A stretch of 37,265 nt of DNA from an uncultured Sutterella sp. (GTDB lineage Bacteria > Pseudomonadota > Gammaproteobacteria > Burkholderiales > Burkholderiaceae_F), in the NCBI GenBank assembly GCA_900542195.1, contig UQNA01000027.1, positions 1 to 37,265 on the forward strand. The letters are read 5' to 3'. A program made the translations under genes and the position numbers. The notes under the pieces are model-generated. The model made no database searches, was not told where the DNA came from, and saw nothing but the letters and a program-made list of their open reading frames with translations. Below are positions 1-8,217 of the stretch, piece by piece (position 1 is the first letter of the stretch; every line of letters begins with the position of its first letter).

Positions 1-257
1 TTAAGGCGTTGAATTTGGGACTGAAGGTCAGATTTTTGATCGTGGCTGGAGACTCGGGCATATCCGATACTGCGGCGTTCCTCCTTTTTTATTAAATGAG
101 AGAAAGAGCAAGAAGCAAAACGACGATGGTTCCCGACAGTTCGGAGGGTCTCGGTCAATTTACCGGCACGGCACCAGCGGCGAATGGTTGCTGAGGTAAC
201 ACCTAATTTAGCTGCTAATTCTCCTACCGACAGGAGAGAAAAATCTAGACGCTTCAT
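1..257 (-). CDS. tnpA: IS607-family serine recombinase (TnpA), 3' end beyond window
   Basis: Reading the minus strand from an ATG at 257 gives 85 codons open to the window edge. Residues 9-48 are a MerR-like helix-turn-helix ending in VGNHRRF, which matches the GGHRRY signature of this family. Residues 64-85 read IGYARVSSHDQKSDLQSQ, the N-terminal block of a serine recombinase, with the nucleophilic serine expected just after YARV. This domain order, DNA-binding first and catalysis second, is specific to IS607-type transposases of about 190-220 residues. In complete IS607 elements a tnpB gene (RNA-guided nuclease) usually follows; it would lie outside the window on the left. No good ribosome-binding site is visible before this ATG, so the start is approximate. 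Confidence 0.88.
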   Translation of the reverse strand, partial: MKRLDFSLLSVGELAAKLGVTSATIRRWCRAGKLTETLRTVGNHRRFASCSFSHLIKKEERRSIGYARVSSHDQKSDLQSQIQRL

Positions 258-345
258 CTGAAAAGGTGGGTATTATCCTTGGTTGTACAAGATTACACAA
301 CAATTTCGAAGCTAGTTTTTAACCCCTGGTACTTTCTTTGTTCTC

Positions 346-510
346 AGCTTTGCGAGAATATTTCGGGATCCTCGCAAAGCTCCTATGTAAAGCACTCAAT
401 CGGTGAATTGGAACAGTAATTCAGTTCCAATTCGCGAAATTATTTCTATCTTTTGAGAGAAAAGCTCTAATATTGTGGTTCCCTCGGCCCGCAAAAGATC
501 TTTTCTCTCA
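346..510. repeat. Three consecutive perfect inverted repeats between IS607 tnpA and the flavoprotein
   Basis: The stretch 258-518 has no gene but holds three perfect stem-loops in a row. The first pairs 346-356 with 371-381 (AGCTTTGCGAG, 11 bp). The second pairs 405-414 with 424-433 (GAATTGGAAC, 10 bp, 9-nt loop). The third pairs 454-464 with 500-510 (TGAGAGAAAAG, 11 bp). The third starts 9 bases after the stop of the minus-strand flavoprotein and may end its transcript, although no T-run follows on that strand. The first two could belong to the outer end of the IS607 element or to a small RNA; I cannot tell which. Confidence 0.6.
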
Positions 511-518
511 CTAACAAA

Positions 519-2285
519 CTATTTTACGGTTAGTTTTTCTGCAGATTCTCCGGCTATACGCCCAAAAATCATTGCATCCGCTATTCCGTTTCCTCCAACA
601 CGATTAGAGCCATGAACACCACCCGTAACCTCACCTGCAGCAAAAAGTCCGGGTATTACTTTTCCTGATTTATTCAAAACCTGAGCATTGGCATTTATCT
701 CAATACCGCCCATGGTATGGTGTACCGCCGGTACCATAGGAGTTGCGTAAAATGGTCCTTCCGTCATAGGCTGATCATCGTTCGTAAGTTTCTTAAAGCC
801 TAATTTATCTTCCTTTACTTTGCCTTGCACAACCTCATTGTAAGTATTAATGGAATTCTTCAACTTTTTTGGATCCATCCCTGTTTTCTGCGCTAACTCC
901 TCTATATTGGTTCCTGAGAAAGCTTGCCCAAGTTGAATCATTTCTCCGATGGTTAAATTCTTTGACTTCGAGTCAAGGGAAGGATATTTCACATGATTAG
1001 AAACGATCCAATACCTGCCCCCTTCTTTAAATATGGCTTTGCACAGGGTATCTCTAGCTGCATCTTCATTGACAAATCTGTCTCCTTGTGTTGTCAAGAA
1101 AATTCGATTTCTACCGCTTGGCCAACTGGACATTATGCCAGTTTTGGGAGTCCCACCCGGATGAAGTTGAATATCGTCAAGATTTATAACATTGGCCCCC
1201 ACTTGTTCCGCAAGAATTAAACCATCTCCTTGAGAAGCTTTAAAGTTATTAGTACAGGGGATACTTTTATCTAGCCTTACCTCTTTCCATACGCCAGTAT
1301 TTTTAGCTTGTCTTAAATCGATATTTGAGCCAAACCCTCCGGTTGTGATAATTACACCTTTGGAGGCCAAGAAAGTAACTGGTTTCTCATTGTGAATTCC
1401 TTTAACTCCGACAATCTCTCCTTTCGGGCCAGCAATCAACTCTGTGGCTCGGGTATCAGTAAAAATCTTTACCTTGTCAGGATATTGTTTTATGAAATTT
1501 TCTAATGCCCTGATATACCCGTAGCCTCCGCCTTCAGCCCCATGCCCGCGTGGGTACAATCCACCAACGATAACTCTGACCTTAGGAGAGAAACCCAGAC
1601 CTTTCTCTTCCAACCAATGCATTGTTTCGGGAGCTTTTTCGACAAGTCTTTTTACTAATGCCGGATTATTTTTATTATGACCTCCACGCATAGTATCTTG
1701 GTAATGCTTCTCAAGACTATCTTCAATCCCTTGCCGGGACTGCCTCTTGGGATCGACAGCATTATACCCACCTCCTGAAACGACAGTGGAACCACCCAAA
1801 TAACCTAATTTCTCAACGATGATTACGGAGCCTCCAGCTTCGATAACAGCAGCAGCTGCTGCAAGTCCTGCCCCTCCGCCTCCAACAATAACAACTTCTC
1901 CCTTATAAGAGTCTTGAAAAACTTGTTTCGGCAGAGGCTTGTTGAACTTAGAAATATCCAGCCCCGCTTTTTCCAGATTTTTTCTCATTGCATACTTCAA
2001 TGCAAAGCTTGTTACTGAAGCACCGCTGACGTTATCAACGTTAATAGTTTGATTCCGAATCATTTTCTTTGAAAGTTCAGAAATCGCAAATTTTCCAACT
2101 CCGGGACTCTCACGGTTATCTGTAAGGATATTGGCAATTTTTCCGTCTTTCACTATGAGGTCAACGGTCATAGGTGCATTGTGGGCAGAGACGGTGTATG
2201 AGAAAACTTGATTTTCTTGTGCTTCTACATAACAGGCTAACAGTAAACCCACTATTGCCGCTAAATTAAGTGACATATTTCTCAT
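519..2285 (-). CDS. Secreted FMN/FAD fumarate-reductase-like flavoprotein with canonical active site
   Basis: A 588-residue protein of the FMN_bind plus FAD_binding_2 type (urocanate reductase and flavocytochrome c relatives). Residues 1-22 are a signal peptide; LLAC at 15-18 could alternatively be a lipobox. FMN_bind spans about 30-105, with VDNVSGASVTS placing the covalent FMN on Thr92 (an ApbE-type enzyme would be needed; none is in the window). The FAD fold begins with VIVGGGGAG near 132-140. All four residues that hold and protonate fumarate in flavocytochrome c have counterparts: His375 (IQLHP), Arg411 (RFVNEDAAR), His523 (HHTMGG) and Arg562 (NRVGGNG). A dicarboxylate or similar enoate acceptor in the periplasm is therefore plausible. 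There is no heme domain, so an external cytochrome must feed it. The ATG at 2285 follows AGGAGG. A LysR gene is divergent 141 bp away. Confidence 0.9.
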   Translation of the reverse strand: MRNMSLNLAAIVGLLLACYVEAQENQVFSYTVSAHNAPMTVDLIVKDGKIANILTDNRESPGVGKFAISELSKKMIRNQTINVDNVSGASVTSFALKYAMRKNLEKAGLDISKFNKPLPKQVFQDSYKGEVVIVGGGGAGLAAAAAVIEAGGSVIIVEKLGYLGGSTVVSGGGYNAVDPKRQSRQGIEDSLEKHYQDTMRGGHNKNNPALVKRLVEKAPETMHWLEEKGLGFSPKVRVIVGGLYPRGHGAEGGGYGYIRALENFIKQYPDKVKIFTDTRATELIAGPKGEIVGVKGIHNEKPVTFLASKGVIITTGGFGSNIDLRQAKNTGVWKEVRLDKSIPCTNNFKASQGDGLILAEQVGANVINLDDIQLHPGGTPKTGIMSSWPSGRNRIFLTTQGDRFVNEDAARDTLCKAIFKEGGRYWIVSNHVKYPSLDSKSKNLTIGEMIQLGQAFSGTNIEELAQKTGMDPKKLKNSINTYNEVVQGKVKEDKLGFKKLTNDDQPMTEGPFYATPMVPAVHHTMGGIEINANAQVLNKSGKVIPGLFAAGEVTGGVHGSNRVGGNGIADAMIFGRIAGESAEKLTVK

Positions 2286-2379
2286 TTTTTCCTCCTTTTG
2301 AATTGAGAACTGAGGAAATTTTAAAAATTTCGAAAATCGCGCCTAAAAGAAAACAAGAAAAACAGAATGATTTTGTAAT

Positions 2380-2403
2380 ATTTATCAATTACTATTGATA
2401 AAT
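2380..2403. promoter_or_regulatory. Perfect palindrome, candidate LysR operator
   Basis: ATTTATCAAT (2380-2389) and ATTGATAAAT (2394-2403) form a perfect 10-bp inverted repeat with a 4-base spacer TACT. It lies in the 141-bp divergent region between the flavoprotein start (2285) and the LysR start (2427), 23 bp before the latter. This position and its dyad symmetry suit an autoregulatory LysR-type binding site that also controls the flavoprotein. Confidence 0.55.
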
Positions 2404-2426
2404 TCGGCAATACTTAAGACCCTCTT

Positions 2427-3401
2427 ATGAAACCAAGCTCTTCTATAGAGGTATGGAAATTATTCCATCGCCTTCAACAACTCGGCAGCATAAATAAGCT
2501 AGCCGAAGAGATTTCAAGAGATCCAGGCGAAATATCAAGAAAAATGTCAGGATTAGAGCAGGAACTAAAAATACCTCTGCTAGATCGGCATGCGCGGCCC
2601 TTTCGCTTAACAAAAGCCGGCATAGAAATTGCTCCGCTTGTTGAAGAGATGCTAAACCGCCATGCTGAAATCCTTGAATGTGTTGATCAAATGTCTGGAA
2701 TCGGTTCTCCTCTGATACGCATTATGGTGCCGAATACTTTTACATCGGTCTCCCACTCCTTGTTTTTTGAATACGCAAAGTTCTTTCCAAATCACAAAAT
2801 TCGTATAACAACTCCAGTGGATACAGAGAAATTCCGCAGTGGCCAAGTTGATATTGCTGCCGTAACAGGAGAAGTAAGATTACCTGAGGCAATTTTGATA
2901 CCCAGAGGGAAAATGATTTTTGTTCCGGTTGCTTCACCCACTTTTCTACAGAAATATGGTCCTGTAGACCATCCTAAACAGCTGTCAGCAATTCCTGTGG
3001 GTTACCTCTTTGGAGGAGACAAGTTTTCAAACACACCATTTGATGGTCTTCTCAAAAAAGGAGATTTCTTCCCTCTTAAATTAAGAAGACAAATTGAATG
3101 GACTTCCTCAAACCTTTTATTCGAGTCTGTTATTGCAGGCGACTGTATTTCATTAGGAATGCCATTGTTCTACTGCATAAATGCTTTGAAAGAAAGAAAA
3201 TTGGTACCGATTCTTAACGGTTGGCACAGAGCATCTCAACTTAATTATCTTGCGTGCCACTCATCCCGATGGAACGTGCCATACATTCGAACCTTTATGA
3301 ACTGGTTTGCAGAACAGTTTGCAATTAAAGAAGCCATCTACGAAAAAGAATTTCAAGAACTTTTCGGAATAGAGCTTCTCCATGAACTTATGAGCAATTG
3401 A
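2427..3401 (+). CDS. LysR-family transcriptional regulator
   Basis: A 324-residue LysR-type regulator. Residues about 8-66 are the winged helix-turn-helix (INKLAEEISRDPGEISRKMS, then LEQELKIPLLDR). The remainder is the two-lobed effector-binding domain, beginning around residue 95 with PLIRIMVPN. It is transcribed away from the secreted FMN/FAD flavoprotein across a 141-bp region containing a perfect palindrome, the classic LysR arrangement, so it probably controls that gene in response to its substrate (inference). No clear Shine-Dalgarno sequence precedes the ATG. The helix-turn-helix sequence resembles that of the LysR gene at the right edge (36375-37265), suggesting a local regulator family attached to flavoproteins. 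The effector is unknown. Confidence 0.88.
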   Translation: MKPSSSIEVWKLFHRLQQLGSINKLAEEISRDPGEISRKMSGLEQELKIPLLDRHARPFRLTKAGIEIAPLVEEMLNRHAEILECVDQMSGIGSPLIRIMVPNTFTSVSHSLFFEYAKFFPNHKIRITTPVDTEKFRSGQVDIAAVTGEVRLPEAILIPRGKMIFVPVASPTFLQKYGPVDHPKQLSAIPVGYLFGGDKFSNTPFDGLLKKGDFFPLKLRRQIEWTSSNLLFESVIAGDCISLGMPLFYCINALKERKLVPILNGWHRASQLNYLACHSSRWNVPYIRTFMNWFAEQFAIKEAIYEKEFQELFGIELLHELMSN

Positions 3402-3677
3402 TCCGTTTTGTACCGCATTTTTGCTTAATTTATCTAGGAGAAGTATTTAAACAACCATGCTGCCAAAAATTGAAGGAGAACTCTTCCATTCAAAGACTCG
3501 TTATCTGATAATCAACACCGAATCACTTCTTAAAATTGGGAATGCTTCGAGGATTATTCAACTGCATCGAATAAATGTCACGACAAACCGTGATTAGCTA
3601 TATATTGATTTTTTATCCGACACAACGTCCAAATTAAATGAACTAGAGCCGCTGCCCACAGCTCTTCAATACAGGGA

Positions 3678-4961
3678 TCAATTTTTGAGACTCCCAATCG
3701 GAACAACCATTACTCCGTCAGTTCTCATATAAGCATATTCTTCGACAGCCGTCAGAACCATCATAAAAGAAGGAGATTTCATCTTTGTGGTATCAATCCG
3801 TTCTTTTAATGTCAAAAGATTCTTTGCACCTTCTTCAATGAGTCTTTCTCCCCCGAGCTTTATTTCAATTAACCCATATTTGCCGTTGCGAAGATGCACT
3901 ACAGCATCACATTCCAAGCCTGTACGGTCGCGGAAATGATAAACCTCACCGTCCAACGACTGCGCGTAAACTCTCAAGTCTCGAACGCAAAGACATTCGA
4001 ACAACAATCCAAAAGTATTTAGGTCGTTTATCAGATCATCGGGCCCAAACCCCATAGCCGCGCAAGCAATCGATGGATCTATGTAATACCGGGTATCGGA
4101 AGTGCGAATTGCCGATTTGCTTCTCAAATTCGGATTCCATGCCGGCATATCCTCAATCACAAACAAACTTTTTAAAGCATTGATGTAGGAATAAACTGTC
4201 TTGTCGCTTAATTCATCAATTTCGTTGTAGGCAATATCATCACGAATTGTGTTTACACTTGCCTGTGCGCCCTGATGACGCGCGTATGACCTCATTATTC
4301 TGCGCGTTCTCTGTTCATCTCTCTCAACATCATCTACTCGAGAAATATCGGTACGCACAATTGCCTCATAGTAATTGATGGCTTGCCGGAGTGCTGCTTC
4401 AGGCGAACTTTTACTAATGGATTTCGGCCAACCGCCTCTGCAAGTCAGGAACGCTATATCGGCAAGTTTCAAACTGTTTTCACCTCTGACAGATGGTAGC
4501 TGACTAAATATTTGCGCAAGGCTTACATCACCGGAAGACTCTCCCGACTCCCATAACGACATCGGTCTCATTTTGATCCACGAAATCCGGCCAGTACCAG
4601 TATGCTTCATTTCCTCCTTGCCGTCTTTAGGAGGAACGGCGGAGCCGGTCAATATGAACTGTCCGTCTTCGCCCTTATGGTCGACCTCAAAGCGCACCGC
4701 ATCCCATATCTTAGGAGCAATTTGCCATTCATCAATAAGCCGCGGAGTAGTCCCCGCAAGGATGTAACTTATGTCGGTTTCCACCATCTGAAGATACTGA
4801 CTGCGCCTAACGGGATCGTCCATATATATCACGCTTCCGGCGGCTTGTTCTGCAGTCGTTGTCTTCCCACAAGCCTTTGGTCCTTCGAGCAGAACTGCAC
4901 CCATGGCCTCCAATTCTCGTTTAAGGACTTCATCAAGTATTCGTGGCCGATAACCTTTCAT
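3678..4961 (-). CDS. AAA-type ATPase with C-terminal DUF4143 domain
   Basis: A 427-residue protein of the AAA_14/DUF4143 family. The Walker A motif GPKACGKTT lies at about residues 27-35, and a Walker-B-like segment TPRLIDEWQ at about 73-81. The second half (LFECLCVRDLRVYAQSLDG, then YGLIEIKLGG) is the DUF4143 region, whose D/E-x-K core resembles PD-(D/E)xK nuclease folds. Such proteins are abundant in anaerobic bacteria and archaea, often as isolated and laterally mobile genes; their cellular role is not established. It has no evident operon partner: the next gene on the same strand starts upstream of a repeat array, and the LysR gene on the other side is convergent. The family assignment is confident, the function unknown. 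Confidence 0.85.
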   Translation of the reverse strand: MKGYRPRILDEVLKRELEAMGAVLLEGPKACGKTTTAEQAAGSVIYMDDPVRRSQYLQMVETDISYILAGTTPRLIDEWQIAPKIWDAVRFEVDHKGEDGQFILTGSAVPPKDGKEEMKHTGTGRISWIKMRPMSLWESGESSGDVSLAQIFSQLPSVRGENSLKLADIAFLTCRGGWPKSISKSSPEAALRQAINYYEAIVRTDISRVDDVERDEQRTRRIMRSYARHQGAQASVNTIRDDIAYNEIDELSDKTVYSYINALKSLFVIEDMPAWNPNLRSKSAIRTSDTRYYIDPSIACAAMGFGPDDLINDLNTFGLLFECLCVRDLRVYAQSLDGEVYHFRDRTGLECDAVVHLRNGKYGLIEIKLGGERLIEEGAKNLLTLKERIDTTKMKSPSFMMVLTAVEEYAYMRTDGVMVVPIGSLKN

Positions 4962-5025
4962 AGTTCATTCTAGTTAGCTGTAAAGTCAGCCATTATAAAA
5001 CTTCTGAGCTAACAAAAGTCTTCAA

Positions 5026-5109
5026 TTTCCTTATTTGACACGATTTCATTTCCTCATTTGACACGATTTCGTTTCCTTATTTGACATGATTTCGTTTCCT
5101 TATTTGACA
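5026..5109. repeat. Array of 23-bp direct repeats (3.7 copies), copy 1
   Basis: Units begin at 5026, 5049, 5072 and 5095 with a period of exactly 23 bp. Each reads TTTCCTTATTTGACACGATT plus TCA or TCG, with single-base variants (TCATTT in the second unit, GACATG in the third). The last unit stops at TTTGACA and is followed directly by a short perfect hairpin, TCATCGC-aag-GCGATGA (5111-5127). The same array occurs in the same orientation at 7182-7250. The 20 bases before both arrays share AAAAGTCTT. Every unit contains TTGACA, but no -10 box sits 16-18 bp downstream, so this is not a set of promoters. Confidence 0.9.
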
Positions 5110-5191
5110 GTCATCGCAAGGCGATGAAAAGTACACGGCCTATTATCCTTACGCAAGAATTTGGTCTGTCTACTAGAATCAGAACAATCAA

Positions 5192-6133
5192 TTAGTTTTT
5201 ACGCGAAGCGTCCTGAAAGACTTTTAGCGAGATGGACACTCCGCTTAACAAAAGTCCTATTCCGACAACAAGCGTCCATCCTGGAGCTTGTTGTTTATAT
5301 ATAAGTGCGTAAATGACAGAGAAGATAGTCTCAAAAACAATCATCTGACCACTTAGAGCAACCGGCAACCTAGCGCTCATCATGTTCCACAGTGCCATTC
5401 CTCCCCAGCCACAGGCAAGTCCCGCGATCAACATTACACAGATAAACACAACAGGGTCGGGACCAAAAAATGAAGCTCCATTCATCCAAGAGTCCAAATT
5501 AACGGCTGAAAAGCAAAGAACTGCTGCCGGGAAAATTGTACCACCCTGGGCGCAAGTCCAAACCACCGGTGAAACCTTAGGATGCGAAATAAGCCACTGA
5601 CTATTGCGGATTGGAAACCATGTCCAAAGTGCCATCGCAGTGAAACTGCAAAGGAATCCAAGCCAATACTCTTTAGAAGAAGTCTGAGAAGAAATTTCAG
5701 AAAACTCGTCAATATTGCCAATCCACAAACCGAGGAGAATCATTAGAAGCGGAAGCCATAGACGGCGCCAAGGAACCACGACACTTGTCCTTGCGCCGGG
5801 CCGATTTGTCAAAAGAGCCACATTAAGCGGGATAAGTGCCATCAGCATTCCGGAGGTAGGAACTCCAGCCCAGCGAATGCCTTGCGTAAGAAAAATATAG
5901 TAGACGGCATTGCCGAAAAAACCGAGGCAAAATGCTTTTAACCAGTCTGACACCTTCAGCGCAGATAACTCTCGTCTATAGTGCCAACAAAGTACGAGGC
6001 TACACGCACCGTAGACGGCAAAACGTCCCATGGCGATAGTCGCCGGAGAGTAATCCGGGAGCCAAAGCGGAACAATATAAATTAGCCCCCACAGCGCACA
6101 TCCGAGCACACCGAAAAGAACGCCAAGAAACAT
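5192..6133 (-). CDS. EamA/DMT-superfamily membrane transporter
   Basis: A 313-residue, very hydrophobic protein with about ten transmembrane helices arranged as two EamA repeats. The first repeat begins at residue 1 with LGVLFGVLGCALWG; the second begins near residue 158 with YWLGFLCSFTAMALWTWFPI. This is the usual drug/metabolite transporter layout. It lies 122 bp downstream of a TenA-like gene on the same strand, and the two are flanked on both sides by the 23-bp repeat arrays, so they may move or be expressed together. Some EamA carriers near thiamine-salvage genes transport pyrimidine or thiazole precursors. Here that is only a contextual guess, since the EamA family does not predict substrate. 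A GC-rich hairpin (CCGGGC 6195-6200 with GCCCGG 6214-6219) sits in the gap. Confidence 0.85.
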   Translation of the reverse strand: MFLGVLFGVLGCALWGLIYIVPLWLPDYSPATIAMGRFAVYGACSLVLCWHYRRELSALKVSDWLKAFCLGFFGNAVYYIFLTQGIRWAGVPTSGMLMALIPLNVALLTNRPGARTSVVVPWRRLWLPLLMILLGLWIGNIDEFSEISSQTSSKEYWLGFLCSFTAMALWTWFPIRNSQWLISHPKVSPVVWTCAQGGTIFPAAVLCFSAVNLDSWMNGASFFGPDPVVFICVMLIAGLACGWGGMALWNMMSARLPVALSGQMIVFETIFSVIYALIYKQQAPGWTLVVGIGLLLSGVSISLKVFQDASRKN

Positions 6134-6255
6134 TTTTAATTATCACCTGTTTTTCACTGCTGCCGGAGATGAATTCTAATCATTATCAGGGCGACCGGGC
6201 TCGGGAAGCAACTGCCCGGAACGGTTCGACACTTTAGTGCGGTGAAGTTCGCTAG

Positions 6256-6981
6256 CTACCGTATCTTATAACACGCCTCAAAAAAAGATTTTTCATAGTC
6301 GCATCCGGAAACAAAAGCTGCGAGCATCTCCTTTCGTGTCGCAGGAGAAGAGTTTTCGGCCAATCGATTCAAAATCCTTCCAAATTTTTTTACTTGTTCA
6401 TCATAAGCGGTGTCAGAGTAACCGGCCAGCCAGTCGGAATAAGGATTGTTTGCCGTGGCTTTTTTTATTTTCCTGTATTCCATCCCTATTCTCAAATAGA
6501 CCCAAAAACATGGAAACATGACCGAGGCTGCAACCGCTAGATCTGAGAAGGCGCAATGAGCCGCTTCAAAATTAACGTAATCGAGAACTGTTTTCTCTGG
6601 TTTTGCAAGGACCGGCATCTCTTTTTGATTAATTTTTTGATAAGTCTCTCTGCTATAGGAAATTAAATCAATAGTCACAGACGAGTGATGAGAGAAGAAA
6701 CGGATTTCATCTTCTGTAGAAAACCTGGAGGCCAGCAGACTCAAAGAGCGTGCGTAAGCCTTTAAATAGAAGACGTTCTGCTCCAGATAATAATTGAAGC
6801 TCACCTTTGATAAAGTTCCGTTAAAGAGTTCCTTCAGGTAAGGCTGACTCACAAGACCGTTCACATAATCTTTGAGGCTTGTCTCTGCCTCATAAGTCCA
6901 TTCTTTAGGATAGGAAGCAAAAACCGACGGATACGCAACACAAGTACCTAACGCAAATACAAAAGCTCTTCTATCAATCAT
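6256..6981 (-). CDS. TenA/thiaminase II-like protein carrying an export signal
   Basis: A 241-residue protein whose residues 30-241 follow the TenA fold. NYYLEQNVFYLKAYARSL matches the region of Bacillus TenA around Asp44, MFPCFWVYLRIG holds the nucleophilic cysteine (Cys158), and FVSGCDYEKSFFEACY holds the catalytic glutamate (Glu230). The aspartate that contacts the aminopyrimidine in TenA is Asn69 here. Unlike ordinary cytoplasmic TenA (about 220-236 residues), this one starts with MIDRRAFVFALGTCVAYPSV, an RR-containing signal sequence that looks Tat-like. The product may therefore act in the periplasm on thiamine breakdown products. It precedes an EamA transporter on the same strand. I looked for a TPP riboswitch upstream and saw none. 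Confidence 0.78.
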   Translation of the reverse strand: MIDRRAFVFALGTCVAYPSVFASYPKEWTYEAETSLKDYVNGLVSQPYLKELFNGTLSKVSFNYYLEQNVFYLKAYARSLSLLASRFSTEDEIRFFSHHSSVTIDLISYSRETYQKINQKEMPVLAKPEKTVLDYVNFEAAHCAFSDLAVAASVMFPCFWVYLRIGMEYRKIKKATANNPYSDWLAGYSDTAYDEQVKKFGRILNRLAENSSPATRKEMLAAFVSGCDYEKSFFEACYKIR

Positions 6982-7386
6982 TTCAGTTGCTCACGAAAAA
7001 ATGAATTTTACAGTGGCCAAGATTATGTGGCGAAGTCAGCTTTCGAATTCCGCTGTTACGCGAAAAAACACCTCAAAAATTTTGTCGCTGCAGGTCGGTC
7101 TAAAGGTCTTTATTATTTTCAATTCTGACAAAAATTAAAATCAAGCAAAAGTCTTAAATTTCAGTAAGTTATATGTTTTCATTTCCTTACTTGACACGAT
7201 TTCGTTTCCTTATTTGACATGATTTCATTTCCTTATTTGACACGATTTCGCTTTACCGAAAACGAAATATTGCAAATGAAGAATCATTTCAAAAACAGAA
7301 AGACTGACACTAGAACTTTCCTTCAGACAGTGCCTATGTCTTTCTCCAAGTTCAATTAAGAAAGGCTGCTTCCAAAGAATTTTGGT
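6982..7386. other. Gene-free stretch containing repeat array copy 2
   Basis: This 405-bp stretch separates the TenA-like gene from the SGNH-hydrolase gene, both on the minus strand. It holds the promoter side of the TenA-like gene and the second 23-bp repeat array (7182-7250). I see no coding potential, no THI element and no clear terminator in the rest. Confidence 0.6.
7182..7250. repeat. Array of 23-bp direct repeats (3 copies), copy 2
   Basis: Three contiguous units at 7182-7204, 7205-7227 and 7228-7250 match the array at 5026-5109 with one or two base changes each (CTTACTTGACAC in the first, GACATG in the second). The orientation is the same as in the first array, 2.1 kb away. The array ends with TTTCG running into CTTTACCG rather than another unit. 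Multiple short repeats of this kind are typical of IS21-family ends or of iterons; no transposase or replication gene lies between or beside the two arrays. Confidence 0.9.
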
Positions 7387-8217
7387 TTACTTTTGCCATC
7401 CGAAAAATTCACATACGGTTTGCCAAGCTACCTTCTGGAGAAATTCTGCTGTTTTCGGATCGACTTTTTCGATTCCGTAATATTTGAGTCCTACCGGAGA
7501 TCGATGAAACATAGTGGCAAAAGTTACGCAAGCAGCTAAATAAGTGCCTTCGGGTGAAGGATGAGTTTTATCTGTGCGATGAAGCGCGAGCGAAGGATCG
7601 GCCTTGATTGCTTCAGCAAATGCTAAACCAACAGGAATGACCATGGCATTAGCTTCATTTGCAACTTTCGTCGTCGCATCGGCAAGCTGAGGCATCATTT
7701 CCGGTTTGTCCTTACTCGCCCAAGTCATCATGATGAGAGGCTGAATTCCAAAACATCTCAAATCATAGGCATGCTGTTTTGCGAATTTTTTAAGAACTTG
7801 TTGTCTTTGAGGTTGAACAAACCCACGGCTATTGTCCTGAAGAATAACAGCGTCAAATACTTTTTCTTTCGTAAAGTCGGATTTCTTAATTTTGCCTTCA
7901 TCACTATGATCTAGATAAGTTGAAGCCATTCCTGACGGCCTGACCAGCTCCCAAACATTGAACCATCCAAGACCTGCTCCTCCTATTGTCACCATTCGAT
8001 CGCGCTTAACTTTAATGCCAGCCGCGTCGATTAGACCGTTAATGACGCCATTTAATCCGCCGGAATAATAAGTGTAGGAGTTACCAACCGTCATGTATGA
8101 AGAAGGAGCTTCCATGCTTGTTACCGCAGGTTTAATACTGGTTTCAAGTGCTGAAACGGAAGATGCAATTAAAAGAAAAGAAACCGATAGAACAGAGAAT
8201 TGAAAAAGCTTGGTCAT
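7387..8217 (-). CDS. Secreted SGNH/GDSL hydrolase-like protein, copy A
   Basis: From the ATG at 8217 (preceded by AAGGAAG at the proper distance) this encodes 276 residues. A signal peptide ends around residue 23 (VSA-LE). The first conserved block is YMTVGNSYTYYSG (residues 41-53), a GNS variant of the GDS motif with Ser47 as likely nucleophile. LQDNS lies mid-protein. DKTHPSPEGTYL near the C-terminus provides the Asp-x-x-His pair of block V. This is an SGNH-type esterase or carbohydrate-deacetylase fold acting outside the cytoplasm; the substrate is unknown. It is a close paralogue of the gene at 8766-9596, and the similarity extends about 50 bp past both stop codons, so a roughly 0.9-kb tandem duplication is evident. 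An open frame continues upstream to 8583 but does not look coding. Confidence 0.8.
   Translation of the reverse strand: MTKLFQFSVLSVSFLLIASSVSALETSIKPAVTSMEAPSSYMTVGNSYTYYSGGLNGVINGLIDAAGIKVKRDRMVTIGGAGLGWFNVWELVRPSGMASTYLDHSDEGKIKKSDFTKEKVFDAVILQDNSRGFVQPQRQQVLKKFAKQHAYDLRCFGIQPLIMMTWASKDKPEMMPQLADATTKVANEANAMVIPVGLAFAEAIKADPSLALHRTDKTHPSPEGTYLAACVTFATMFHRSPVGLKYYGIEKVDPKTAEFLQKVAWQTVCEFFGWQK

Noticed and set aside
3457..3597. A 46-codon plus-strand ORF (begins MLPKIEGELF) downstream of the LysR gene
   Set aside because: The AGGAG is 14 bases from the ATG, no homology is recognised, and it lies in a decaying-looking spacer.
5026..5109. A series of promoters, because each unit has TTGACA
   Set aside because: No -10 hexamer lies 16-18 bp after any copy; the next TTGACA falls there instead.
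6982..7181. TPP riboswitch before the TenA-like gene
   Set aside because: The conserved CTGAGA and the other THI-box segments are absent on the minus strand.
5026..7250. A CRISPR array
   Set aside because: The 23-bp units are contiguous with no spacers, and no cas genes are present.
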